Shown here piece after piece: positions 1 to 6,245 of a DNA stretch of 14,385 nt. Position 1 is the stretch's first letter, and the number at the start of each line of letters is the position of its first letter. This stretch comes from JBDHTO01 sp039808665. Its GTDB lineage: Bacteria; Pseudomonadota; Alphaproteobacteria; Paracaedibacterales; JAKBAR01. The notes under the pieces are model-generated. The model had not been told where the DNA came from and searched no databases. It saw only the letters and a list, made by a program, of their open reading frames with translations. The position numbers were made by a program, and so were the translations under genes. The stretch spans positions 1 through 14,385 of the forward strand of contig JBDHTO010000024.1 of assembly GCA_039808665.1 (NCBI GenBank), in the 5' to 3' direction.

Positions 1-632
1 CCATGACCAGGTTGTTGTGTAATAGCCAAACGGAAAAGATAGCGTGACTGAGCTGCCTGAAGCTTCATAGCAGGTGTTCTCTCCTCTTTTGGGATATATT
101 TTAGATCGATAGACCGACTCAGAGCTTTATATAAAGTCAAAGCAGACTCTTCATCGCTCTTGTTTAAATAATGCTTCTTAACCATTCTGTCACGAAGATA
201 CTTTTGAAACACAGGTGACGCTGCGCCCATAACTACGAGACGTGCCTGTACATTAAAAACATCCGCGATTTCCCTCATATCACAAGGAGCAACGGCTCCT
301 TTACGACGGGAAGAGGCGATAGGATAGGACAGTCGCACCTCTTCTCTTTCCTCTGAGGACTTAACATAATCAGAGCCCGTACTCACAAGGTCCAAGGATT
401 TTCCAGACAAATCTACTGCACGCATAAGGGTAGCCAGAGCACGATATAAATTTTCTTGTTTTATCCCAGCACGCAAGTCTTCAACTAACACCTGACGAAC
501 CTCTACTGCCATGTTCGCTGCACCAGTTAATTGCCCCCGAATCGTTTCTGAAAACCAAGTCTCATTTTTAGATGCCGCATTCATCAAAGATGGAAACGCA
601 CACAGGATTATCAATATTTTAAATATTTTCAT
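1..632 (-). CDS. Secreted protein of unknown family, paralogue A (partial, 3' end outside window)
   Basis: An open frame of 210 codons starts at the ATG at 632 and reaches the window edge without a stop, so the C-terminus is missing. The start is preceded by a good ribosome site (AGAGGGA). The N-terminus is a Sec signal peptide: two lysines, a hydrophobic core (residues 6-14), and probable cleavage after MNA (residue 19). There is no cysteine at the cleavage site, so it is not a lipoprotein; I expect a periplasmic or secreted protein. The mature part is predicted helical and has no membrane segment. It is homologous to the next gene (709-1533). Shared blocks include ETWFSxxIR near residue 24, DxxxIADVF near 118, SPxxQ near 139, LYKALSRSI at 167-175 and QxRYLFRLAI at 195-204. 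By comparison about 65 residues are missing. I do not recognise the family and assign no function. Confidence 0.8.
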   Translation of the reverse strand, partial: MKIFKILIILCAFPSLMNAASKNETWFSETIRGQLTGAANMAVEVRQVLVEDLRAGIKQENLYRALATLMRAVDLSGKSLDLVSTGSDYVKSSEEREEVRLSYPIASSRRKGAVAPCDMREIADVFNVQARLVVMGAASPVFQKYLRDRMVKKHYLNKSDEESALTLYKALSRSIDLKYIPKEERTPAMKLQAAQSRYLFRLAITQQPGH

Positions 633-708
633 TATTTTTCCCTCTTATTAAATAAAGTCTGCTTCCCCATGTAGATGAAAACTTCAACCTTTTCAAGAGA
701 AGAATTCC

Positions 709-1533
709 TCATACCATAGCGCCTAAGGCCGCATCAAACGCCCCCATAATCTCATCACAATAGTCCTGATCTGCCTTTGCAAGAAGGTGCAGAGCATTTT
801 TTTGAAAAGATAGTTGAACAAGTTGTGCACTTTCTTGAAGATTAGCGGACCTTTTTTCCAAAAGAAGTCGCTTTGCAACAGAAACCCCCGCTTGATCCAA
901 ACCATGATCAGCACTTTGAACAATGGCAAGACGAAGGAGATAACTCGCCTGACGTGCTTGAACCAAGCAATCTTCAATACGTCCCGAAAACATCCTCAAA
1001 TCAAAAAGACTGGATGATTCTGTTTCTTCAGCAGGAGAGATAACGCGCGTAAGTGCCTTATAAAAGTTAAAGCAGTTATCATGAGGGGATCCATCGTGAT
1101 CATGTTGCGTTCCCATCCATACCTCTCCCATCATTTCTTGTACTTGTGGAGATTGTGAAATAATCGTCATCATAGAGGCAACGATTCGAAATATATTTGC
1201 AATGGCAACGATATCTTCTTTGGCAACTTTTTGTTTATGAGAGATAGAATATCGGGTAGCTTTTGAATTTTCTTCTGCAGAAAACTTCACAAGCTCACCT
1301 GTCGTAAGAAAGCTCATAATATGGGTAACACAGGATGAACCATGACGAAAATGTGATGTATTTACATCCAATGTTGACTCTTTGGATACGGAGGCAAAGG
1401 ATCGAGTCGCCTCCCCAAACAAAAATCTTATTTTTTGAGAAAAAAAAGTCTCACAATGAGGTATTTCTTCCATGGCGTAGATTGCTGTTGGCAAAATACA
1501 TAAAAATACAAAGGCTTTTAAGATTTTTTTCAT
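709..1533 (-). CDS. Secreted protein of unknown family, paralogue B
   Basis: A complete protein of 274 residues. A strong ribosome site (GGAAGGGAGAG) lies just before the ATG at 1533. Residues 1-20 form a Sec signal peptide with probable cleavage after AIYA; no lipobox is present. The mature protein is helix-rich, contains several cysteines (C27, C68, C154, C189, C258) and a short His/Asp-rich stretch (HDHDG, 144-148), and has no transmembrane segment. It aligns over most of its length with the partial gene at 1-632: ETFFSxxIR at 28-36, DIVAIANIF at 107-115, SPxVQ at 128-132, FYKALTRVI at 157-165 and QASYLLRLAI at 195-204. The two are therefore tandem duplicates, 76 nt apart and same strand, probably co-transcribed. 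They lie downstream of livF, but nothing in the sequence ties them to transport. No known domain is recognised. Confidence 0.85.
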   Translation of the reverse strand: MKKILKAFVFLCILPTAIYAMEEIPHCETFFSQKIRFLFGEATRSFASVSKESTLDVNTSHFRHGSSCVTHIMSFLTTGELVKFSAEENSKATRYSISHKQKVAKEDIVAIANIFRIVASMMTIISQSPQVQEMMGEVWMGTQHDHDGSPHDNCFNFYKALTRVISPAEETESSSLFDLRMFSGRIEDCLVQARQASYLLRLAIVQSADHGLDQAGVSVAKRLLLEKRSANLQESAQLVQLSFQKNALHLLAKADQDYCDEIMGAFDAALGAMV

Positions 1534-1557
1534 TTTTCTCTCCCTTCCAAAGACCTC

Positions 1558-1586
1558 ATTAAAGAGAGAGATTCTCCCTTACTCAA
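1558..1586 (-). promoter_or_regulatory. Candidate sigma70 promoter for the secreted-paralogue pair
   Basis: On the minus strand TTGAGT (1586-1581) is followed after exactly 17 nt by TTTAAT (1563-1558). These match the consensus at 4/6 and 5/6 positions. The predicted transcript would start near 1551, giving a leader of about 18 nt that is mostly the ribosome site of the 709-1533 gene. The -35 overlaps the livF stop codon. The spacer carries an imperfect 19-nt inverted repeat (1562-1580). The alternative is simple read-through from the liv operon, since I see no convincing terminator after livF. Confidence 0.35.
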
Positions 1587-2290
1587 AGGCCGAGATATGC
1601 TTTTTTTACTCCCTCATGATGGAGAAGATCTTTTGATGTTCCAGAGAGGGTTATTTCTCCATTTTCAAGGACGTATGCTTTTGAGGCAATTTCTAAAGAT
1701 GCCATAACATTTTGTTCAACTAACAAAATCGTCATCCCTTTTTCATGAAGCTGACGAATGAGTCGAAACATTTCCTTAACCATAATCGGGGCAAGACCAA
1801 GAGACGGCTCATCAAAGAGGATCATTTTAGGCTCCTCCATCAAAGCACGGCCAATAGCAAGCATTTGCTGCTCTCCCCCCGAAAGGGTTCCTGCAAGCTG
1901 CTCTTTTCGTAATTTAAGTTTTGGAAAAAATTCATAAACACGCTCAAGATTTTCGGCAATGTGTTTACGGCTTCGTTTTAAAGAACCTGCAACTTGGAGA
2001 TTTTCTTGAATGGTCATGGTTGGAAAAATCTGACGCCCCTCAGCAACATGAGCAAGGCCAAGCTCTGCAATATCATGACTTTCAAGATGGGTAATTTCCT
2101 TACCATTGAAAAAAATCTTTCCACCACGCGGTCTTTCAATCCCTGTCACCGAGCGAATCAGTGAAGTTTTACCCGCACCATTTCCACCGACAATAGCAAC
2201 AAGCTCACCAGAGTTTACACTCAGTGAAACTTTTGAAAGAGCCTGAGCATCCCCATAAAAAAGATCGATGTTTTTGACTTCCAACATCAT
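1583..2290 (-). CDS. livF: LIV-type ABC transporter ATP-binding protein LivF
   Basis: A 235-residue cytoplasmic ATPase of the branched-chain amino acid ABC importer family; it pairs with LivG and drives transport through LivH/LivM. Visible motifs are Walker A GGNGAGKT (35-42), the signature LSGGEQQ (136-142), Walker B MILFDE (156-161) followed by PSLGLAP, and a switch histidine replaced by Q in LLVEQN, as is usual for LivF. The length is normal for the family. The ATG at 2290 overlaps the livG stop by 4 nt (ATGA); a second ATG follows immediately, so either methionine could be used. It is the last gene of the importer operon. The substrate cannot be read from the ATPase. Confidence 0.95.
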   Translation of the reverse strand: MMLEVKNIDLFYGDAQALSKVSLSVNSGELVAIVGGNGAGKTSLIRSVTGIERPRGGKIFFNGKEITHLESHDIAELGLAHVAEGRQIFPTMTIQENLQVAGSLKRSRKHIAENLERVYEFFPKLKLRKEQLAGTLSGGEQQMLAIGRALMEEPKMILFDEPSLGLAPIMVKEMFRLIRQLHEKGMTILLVEQNVMASLEIASKAYVLENGEITLSGTSKDLLHHEGVKKAYLGL

Positions 2291-3024
2291 GCGGCCACCT
2301 CACCCAGATAACACTCAAGAACACGGGGATCACGTGTCACAAGTTCTGGTTTTCCCTCTGCAATCTTTTCACCATGATTGATGACAATGATATGATTACT
2401 CAGCTTCATCACAGCGCGCATGACGTGCTCAATCAAAACAATACTGAGATTAAGTTGTTTATTCAGGGTCAAGAGAACATCCACCATTTTATCAACTTCA
2501 CCAGGGCGAAGACCCGCCATCACCTCATCCAAAAAGAGAAGTTGTGGCTTTGTCGCAAGAGCACGCGCCATTTCCAACCGCTTATGCTCTGGAAGTGTAA
2601 GAGACTCTGCTTTTATATGGGCTTTTTCAGATAACCCCAAAAGATTGAGAATTTCCATAGCTTGTTTTTTTGCCTTGTCCACACGGCTTTCCTTGGCAAG
2701 GGCGCCAATTGTCACATTCTCAAGAGTTGTAAGTTCCCTAAAAGGGCGAACAATCTGAAATGTACGGCCAATTCCCTTAAGACAAATTTGATCCGCGGGA
2801 AGCCCTGTAATCATTTCTTCATTCAAAAAAACCTGCCCTGAATCCGGCATAATTGCACCAGAGATAAGGCCAAAAAGTGTTGTTTTTCCTGCACCATTGG
2901 GGCCAATGAGTCCGATGATTTCTCCCTCTCTTATACGAAAAGAGATGTTATTAACGGCATGAATCCCACGAAAGGACTTACTCAGATTTTCAACACGAAG
3001 GATGGGATTAAAGGACATGAGCAT
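2287..3024 (-). CDS. livG: LIV-type ABC transporter ATP-binding protein LivG
   Basis: The second ATPase of the importer, about 245 residues. Walker A GPNGAGKTT is at 41-49, Walker B LLFLDE at 162-167, and the switch histidine is in VLIEHV. The signature loop is unusual: LTLPEHK (142-148) stands where LSGGQQ is expected, and DEVMAGL follows Walker B instead of DEP. I believe both variants occur in one LivG subgroup, so this is probably functional. The frame stays open upstream to 3102, but that would overlap livM by 95 nt and add residues unlike the family. I prefer the ATG at 3024 (or at 3018), overlapping the livM end by 17 (or 11) nt. No clear ribosome site precedes either, so translational coupling to livM is likely. 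Confidence 0.92.
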   Translation of the reverse strand: MLMSFNPILRVENLSKSFRGIHAVNNISFRIREGEIIGLIGPNGAGKTTLFGLISGAIMPDSGQVFLNEEMITGLPADQICLKGIGRTFQIVRPFRELTTLENVTIGALAKESRVDKAKKQAMEILNLLGLSEKAHIKAESLTLPEHKRLEMARALATKPQLLFLDEVMAGLRPGEVDKMVDVLLTLNKQLNLSIVLIEHVMRAVMKLSNHIIVINHGEKIAEGKPELVTRDPRVLECYLGEVAA

Positions 3025-3982
3025 TTGGCCAAAAACGATTTTTAAGTGCGGGCCAAAGACCCTTGGGTAAGTAAAGCATAATGAGTAACATCGCGGTACC
3101 ATAAAAGAGATGTTTTACCCCAGGAGCATTAAGATGCAAGACATCCACAAGATACACAAGACCTTCGCCAAGTGGTGTCAGAAGAAGCGCCCCTGCAATC
3201 GGCCCAAAAAGTGTCCCAACACCACCAACAATCGGTCCCATCAAAAACTCAATTGAGCGCGCCATGGCAAACGTTTGACCGGGAAACAGGCTATTTTGAT
3301 AAAAAGCATAGAAAAGCCCCCCCAATGATGCCAACCCACCCGAAAGGGCCACCGCAATAATTTTCACACGAAGAAGGGGTATCCCCAAAGATTCTGCGGC
3401 TTGTTGATCTTCGCGTAATGCAAGCATCTGATAGCCAAACCGAGTTTGAAGAATTTTCTTTGTTAAAAAGAAAAGAAACATCGTCAACAAAACAAAAAGG
3501 TAATAAAACATCGTTGATCCACCCCTTAAGTGGACAATGTCCATACTTTGACCACCAGACACAGGGATAAAAAGTCCCCCAGATGCCCCAACAAATTGCC
3601 AGTGCTCAAAAATCAAACGGGCACACTCTGCAAATGAAATCGTCAAAAGAGAAAAATGGACACCCTTAATCGCAAACCGAAAACCAAGCCATGCAATAAA
3701 AGCACCAATCCCAGCGGTAACAAGAAAAGAAGCTACAAGACTGATCCACGGCGAAAGCCCCAGATGAACATAACATCCCGCCCCAATATAAGCACCAAGC
3801 CCCACATACAGCGCATGCCCCAAAGAAAGCTGTCCCGCATACCCCATCATAAGATTCCACGCCTGTCCCACATACGCAAAGTAAAGAGAAAGAATGGCAA
3901 TAGAGAGCACATAGTCATTGCTCAAAAAGGGAAGCAAAACAACCAAAACACCAACGGCAATAAGAAGGATATTTTTTATCAT
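3008..3982 (-). CDS. livM: LIV-type ABC transporter permease LivM
   Basis: A 324-residue integral inner-membrane permease. It is hydrophobic throughout, with the hallmark GYAGQLSLGHA motif near residues 48-58, the GGxGTLFGPIxGA cytoplasmic coupling region towards the C-terminus, and a typical LPKGL ending region. It should form the translocation channel with LivH. Its ATG at 3982 overlaps the livH stop by 4 nt (ATGA), and its own end overlaps livG. The length is typical of short LivM proteins that lack the N-terminal extension of the E. coli protein. Confidence 0.94.
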   Translation of the reverse strand: MIKNILLIAVGVLVVLLPFLSNDYVLSIAILSLYFAYVGQAWNLMMGYAGQLSLGHALYVGLGAYIGAGCYVHLGLSPWISLVASFLVTAGIGAFIAWLGFRFAIKGVHFSLLTISFAECARLIFEHWQFVGASGGLFIPVSGGQSMDIVHLRGGSTMFYYLFVLLTMFLFFLTKKILQTRFGYQMLALREDQQAAESLGIPLLRVKIIAVALSGGLASLGGLFYAFYQNSLFPGQTFAMARSIEFLMGPIVGGVGTLFGPIAGALLLTPLGEGLVYLVDVLHLNAPGVKHLFYGTAMLLIMLYLPKGLWPALKNRFWPNAHVL

Positions 3983-4839
3983 GAGGACCTCAATAACCCT
4001 TGTGGTCTAAACATCAAAACAATGATGAGCAAAAGAAAACTGAAAAGCGCCTTGAGTGAGGGCTGGGTAAAATATCCGGCATAGGACTGAACCACTCCAA
4101 TCAAAAGTCCCCCAAAAAGAGCTCCCCCCATACTTCCAAGACCACCAATAATAACGATGACAAAGCTTAAAAGCGTCAGTTCAGGAGCAAGATGAGGCGT
4201 TACGTTAAAAAGCAAGCTCAACAAACTTCCTGCAATGGCCACACAAACGGAACCCACACCAAAACTCACCGCATAAAGGTGCTTGTAATTCAGCCCCACA
4301 ACTTTTGCGCCCAAAAGATTGTCCGCACACGCACGAATCATTTTTCCCGTAAGGCTATATTTGAAGAAGGCGAAAAGGGCAAGGGCTACCATGAGCGCCA
4401 CAAATGCCGTGTAAACACGGACCTTATCAATGAGCAAATCCCCAAATTCAAATGTTTCAAGGCTATAGGACACGGTAACAGCGCGCGCCTCAGGACCAAA
4501 AATCATCAGTTGAAGGTTCACAAGAATAAGAGCCACCGCAGCAAGTACGATGAATTGAACGTGCTCTGGTTTTTCAAGAAGCCTGTTTACAAGCCCCCTT
4601 TGAAGGGCATATCCAAAACTAAACATGATCAGAGAGAGCAAAGGAATAGATAAAATCGGATCGAGACCAAATGCCGTAAAAAAAATAATCGCCCCGTAAA
4701 CACCAAGGACAACCATCTCTCCATGAGCAAAATTCACAACACGAATAACACCAAAAATAACAGAAAGGCCAAGGGCCATGAGCCCATAAATCAGGCCCAT
4801 CAACATACCGTTGATACCTACGTTAATCAGTGTTGTCAT
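3979..4839 (-). CDS. livH: LIV-type ABC transporter permease LivH
   Basis: A 286-residue inner-membrane permease of the LivH family, about eight hydrophobic segments. The N-terminal hallmark GVIRVVNFAHGEM lies near residues 30-42, and the GGLGSMGGALFGGLLIG coupling motif lies near the C-terminus, followed by the usual MFRPQGL ending. The gene overlaps the binding-protein stop codon by 4 nt upstream and livM by 4 nt downstream, which implies coupled translation and equal output of the two permeases. It forms the pore together with LivM. Confidence 0.95.
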   Translation of the reverse strand: MTTLINVGINGMLMGLIYGLMALGLSVIFGVIRVVNFAHGEMVVLGVYGAIIFFTAFGLDPILSIPLLSLIMFSFGYALQRGLVNRLLEKPEHVQFIVLAAVALILVNLQLMIFGPEARAVTVSYSLETFEFGDLLIDKVRVYTAFVALMVALALFAFFKYSLTGKMIRACADNLLGAKVVGLNYKHLYAVSFGVGSVCVAIAGSLLSLLFNVTPHLAPELTLLSFVIVIIGGLGSMGGALFGGLLIGVVQSYAGYFTQPSLKALFSFLLLIIVLMFRPQGLLRSS

Positions 4840-6059
4840 GCAGCCTCATACATTGGGATAGGGAAAACGGCATCAATCTCTCGCGCAGATACAGGGAAGA
4901 TAACCTGCGGACGGCCACCATGGTTTTGCATAGATGCTGATGTTGCATTAATACCCTGCCCCTTTGCATCAAACTGTATAGGTCCGCCCATGGTGACGTG
5001 ATCTGCAATATTTGTTTCTTTTAAGGCATCACGAATTTGAATCAAGTCCAAAGAATTCGCACGCTTATAGGCATCCACAGCAATATGAACAGCTTCAAAC
5101 GTATAGGCTGAGTTTGTCTCCAAATAGTTATTAGGAAATGCCTTCGCAAGAGCTTTTTGAACAAGCTGAGTAATTGATGCCTTGGGGTTAAACCACGCTG
5201 TATTGGAAATCCAGTAGTTACTTTTATCCCCCAGTTGGGCAAAGAAGTCTTTCTCATACATACCAGGGCTTCCCGGGTTAATAATGCCCATAATTTTGAG
5301 TTTTTGCTTATACACTTCCTTAATCATAAGAACGGCATCCTCAAGACGTGTCGCCGGCATAATCAGTTCAGCACCGCTTGCTTTTACCTTTCCTATTTCC
5401 GTGGAAAGATCTTGAGTTTTTGGATCATAGGAAATGGTTTCAACAATTTTAAAGGGCATATCCAGTGTTGGAAAAAGTGCCTCGATACCCTTGCGCATGG
5501 CTTCACCATAAGTATCATTCACATGGATGAAGGCTGCAGTCTTAGGCGAGATACCTTTTTCTTTAAAAAGATCTTTCATCAAGGAAAGACCATTTCGAAT
5601 TAGCATCGGTCCCGTAGGAAAGTTTCTAAAAACAAACTGATATCCCTGCTCTGTTATCTGAGGAGCAGCAGCAATATTTACAACAAAAGGTACGCCACGC
5701 TGCTCACACACTTGAGCAATGGCAGCTGTCACGCCTGAATCAAAAGCACCAATAAGAACATGAGCCCCTTCATTAATAAGTTTCTCAGCCTTTGTACGAC
5801 CTGCATTAGCATTCGATTCTGTATCTGCATAAACAATCTCGAAATCCACCCCATAAATCTCACTCAAGATCGTATGGGCAAGATCTGAACCAATTTTGCA
5901 GCTTTGACCAAGAGACGCTTCAAATCCTGAGGAAGGAAGCAAAATTCCCACCTTCAAAATATTACCAGCTGATGCCTTTTTGCCACATCCCACAAGTGGA
6001 AGAGCACAGGCCGCAGACAGGGTGGAAAGGGTAAATTGACGACGTGTAAAGTGGGTCAT
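4836..6059 (-). CDS. Periplasmic substrate-binding lipoprotein of a LIV-type ABC importer (LivK/Amt-like, periplasmic binding type I)
   Basis: A 407-residue binding protein that delivers substrate to LivH/LivM. Residues 4-10 are a twin-arginine motif (F-T-R-R-Q-F-T), and residues 22-25 (L-V-G-C) form a lipobox with C25 as lipidation site. It is thus probably a Tat-exported lipoprotein anchored in the membrane facing the periplasm. The mature part starts with the family's VGILLPSSG segment and continues with the two-lobed receptor fold (ANAGRTKAEKLINEG, then GAFDSGVTAAIAQVCE). The ATG at 6059 is preceded by AGAGAGGAAG, 11 nt away. It is the first full-length gene of the importer operon. Branched-chain amino acids are the default guess, but the family also binds amides, urea and aromatic compounds, so the substrate is open. 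Confidence 0.9.
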   Translation of the reverse strand: MTHFTRRQFTLSTLSAACALPLVGCGKKASAGNILKVGILLPSSGFEASLGQSCKIGSDLAHTILSEIYGVDFEIVYADTESNANAGRTKAEKLINEGAHVLIGAFDSGVTAAIAQVCEQRGVPFVVNIAAAPQITEQGYQFVFRNFPTGPMLIRNGLSLMKDLFKEKGISPKTAAFIHVNDTYGEAMRKGIEALFPTLDMPFKIVETISYDPKTQDLSTEIGKVKASGAELIMPATRLEDAVLMIKEVYKQKLKIMGIINPGSPGMYEKDFFAQLGDKSNYWISNTAWFNPKASITQLVQKALAKAFPNNYLETNSAYTFEAVHIAVDAYKRANSLDLIQIRDALKETNIADHVTMGGPIQFDAKGQGINATSASMQNHGGRPQVIFPVSAREIDAVFPIPMYEAA

Positions 6060-6084
6060 AAATGCTAAAACTTCCTCTCTGAGT

Positions 6085-6174
6085 CTAAAATGAAAAAAGC
6101 AGATACAGCTCTAAAAAGCAAGATAGAATTAGCTTTTTTTCGCCTTTCATACCTTCCCCTGGAAGGATCATCAT
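6085..6174 (-). CDS. Putative Leu-rich leader peptide upstream of the liv operon (29 codons)
   Basis: The ORF begins with ATG ATG at 6174/6171 and ends with TAG at 6085-6087, 25 nt before the binding-protein start. A purine-rich Shine-Dalgarno sequence (AAAGAGGGAG, 6176-6185) precedes it; the GAGG core is 7 nt from the second ATG. The predicted peptide starts MMILPGEGMKGEKK and ends in a hydrophobic half containing six of its seven leucines (LIL, FLEL, YLLF). It lies between a strong extended -10 and the importer gene. This is the position and composition expected of a leucine-sensing attenuator leader, or of a tiny membrane peptide. Translation and function are inference; a 29-codon ORF can arise by chance. 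Confidence 0.4.
   Translation of the reverse strand: MMILPGEGMKGEKKLILSCFLELYLLFSF
6092..6141 (-). promoter_or_regulatory. Alternative stem-loops in the liv leader (possible attenuator)
   Basis: On the minus strand GAAAAAAAGC (6141-6132) can pair either with GCTTTTT (6119-6113; 7 bp, 12-nt loop) or with GCTTTTTTC (6100-6092; 9 bp with one bulged A). The two pairings are mutually exclusive. Both lie inside the Leu-rich leader ORF, where ribosome position would choose between them. The stems are mostly A-U, so stability is modest. Confidence 0.25.
6152..6166 (-). repeat. Perfect 6-bp inverted repeat CCTTCC-AGG-GGAAGG
   Basis: The arms at 6161-6166 and 6152-6157 are perfectly complementary with a 3-nt loop. 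It lies a few codons into the leader ORF. It could be a GC-rich hairpin in the leader RNA, or a protein-binding palindrome in the DNA; the sequence alone does not decide. Confidence 0.4.
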
Positions 6175-6182
6175 ACTCCCTC

Positions 6183-6210
6183 TTTACATTTCTCAAAACC
6201 TATTTAATCT
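6183..6210 (+). promoter_or_regulatory. Candidate sigma70 promoter for the aquaporin-yraN-BON-yebC group
   Basis: TTTACA (6183-6188) and TAATCT (6205-6210) are 16 nt apart, with an AT-rich surround. The predicted start lies about 28 nt before the aquaporin ATG at 6246, whose ribosome site is probably TTGGGGT (6233-6239). It overlaps the leftward liv promoter, so the two operons diverge from one compact control region. A near match to a CtrA box (TTAA-N7-TTAT, 6204-6218) also falls here. Confidence 0.4.
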
Positions 6211-6213
6211 AAA

Positions 6214-6222
6214 ATTATATCA
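6214..6222 (-). promoter_or_regulatory. Extended -10 promoter TGATATAAT for the leader/liv operon
   Basis: The minus strand reads TGATATAAT (6222-6214), a perfect TATAAT hexamer with the upstream TG of an extended -10 element. No good -35 is seen, which extended -10 promoters tolerate. Transcription would start near 6207, leaving about 148 nt of leader before the binding-protein gene, enough to include the Leu-rich ORF and its ribosome site. Confidence 0.5.
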
Positions 6223-6245
6223 ACTTATGTCTTGGGGTATTTCTC

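Noticed and set aside
2287..3102. Longer LivG start at 3102
   Set aside because: It would overlap livM by 95 nt and add 26 residues that are only livM read in another frame; family members start near 3024/3018.
4192..4653. 153-codon plus-strand ORF opposite livH (and a similar one at 3656-4084 opposite livM)
   Set aside because: Both are shadows of the permease genes, rich in Lys, His and Asn, with no coding signature of their own.
6170..6175. Minus-strand TATGAT as -10 of the liv operon
   Set aside because: Its -35 is poor (TTTTGA at 17 nt, TTGAGA at 15 nt) and it overlaps the leader start codons; the upstream TGATATAAT is much better.
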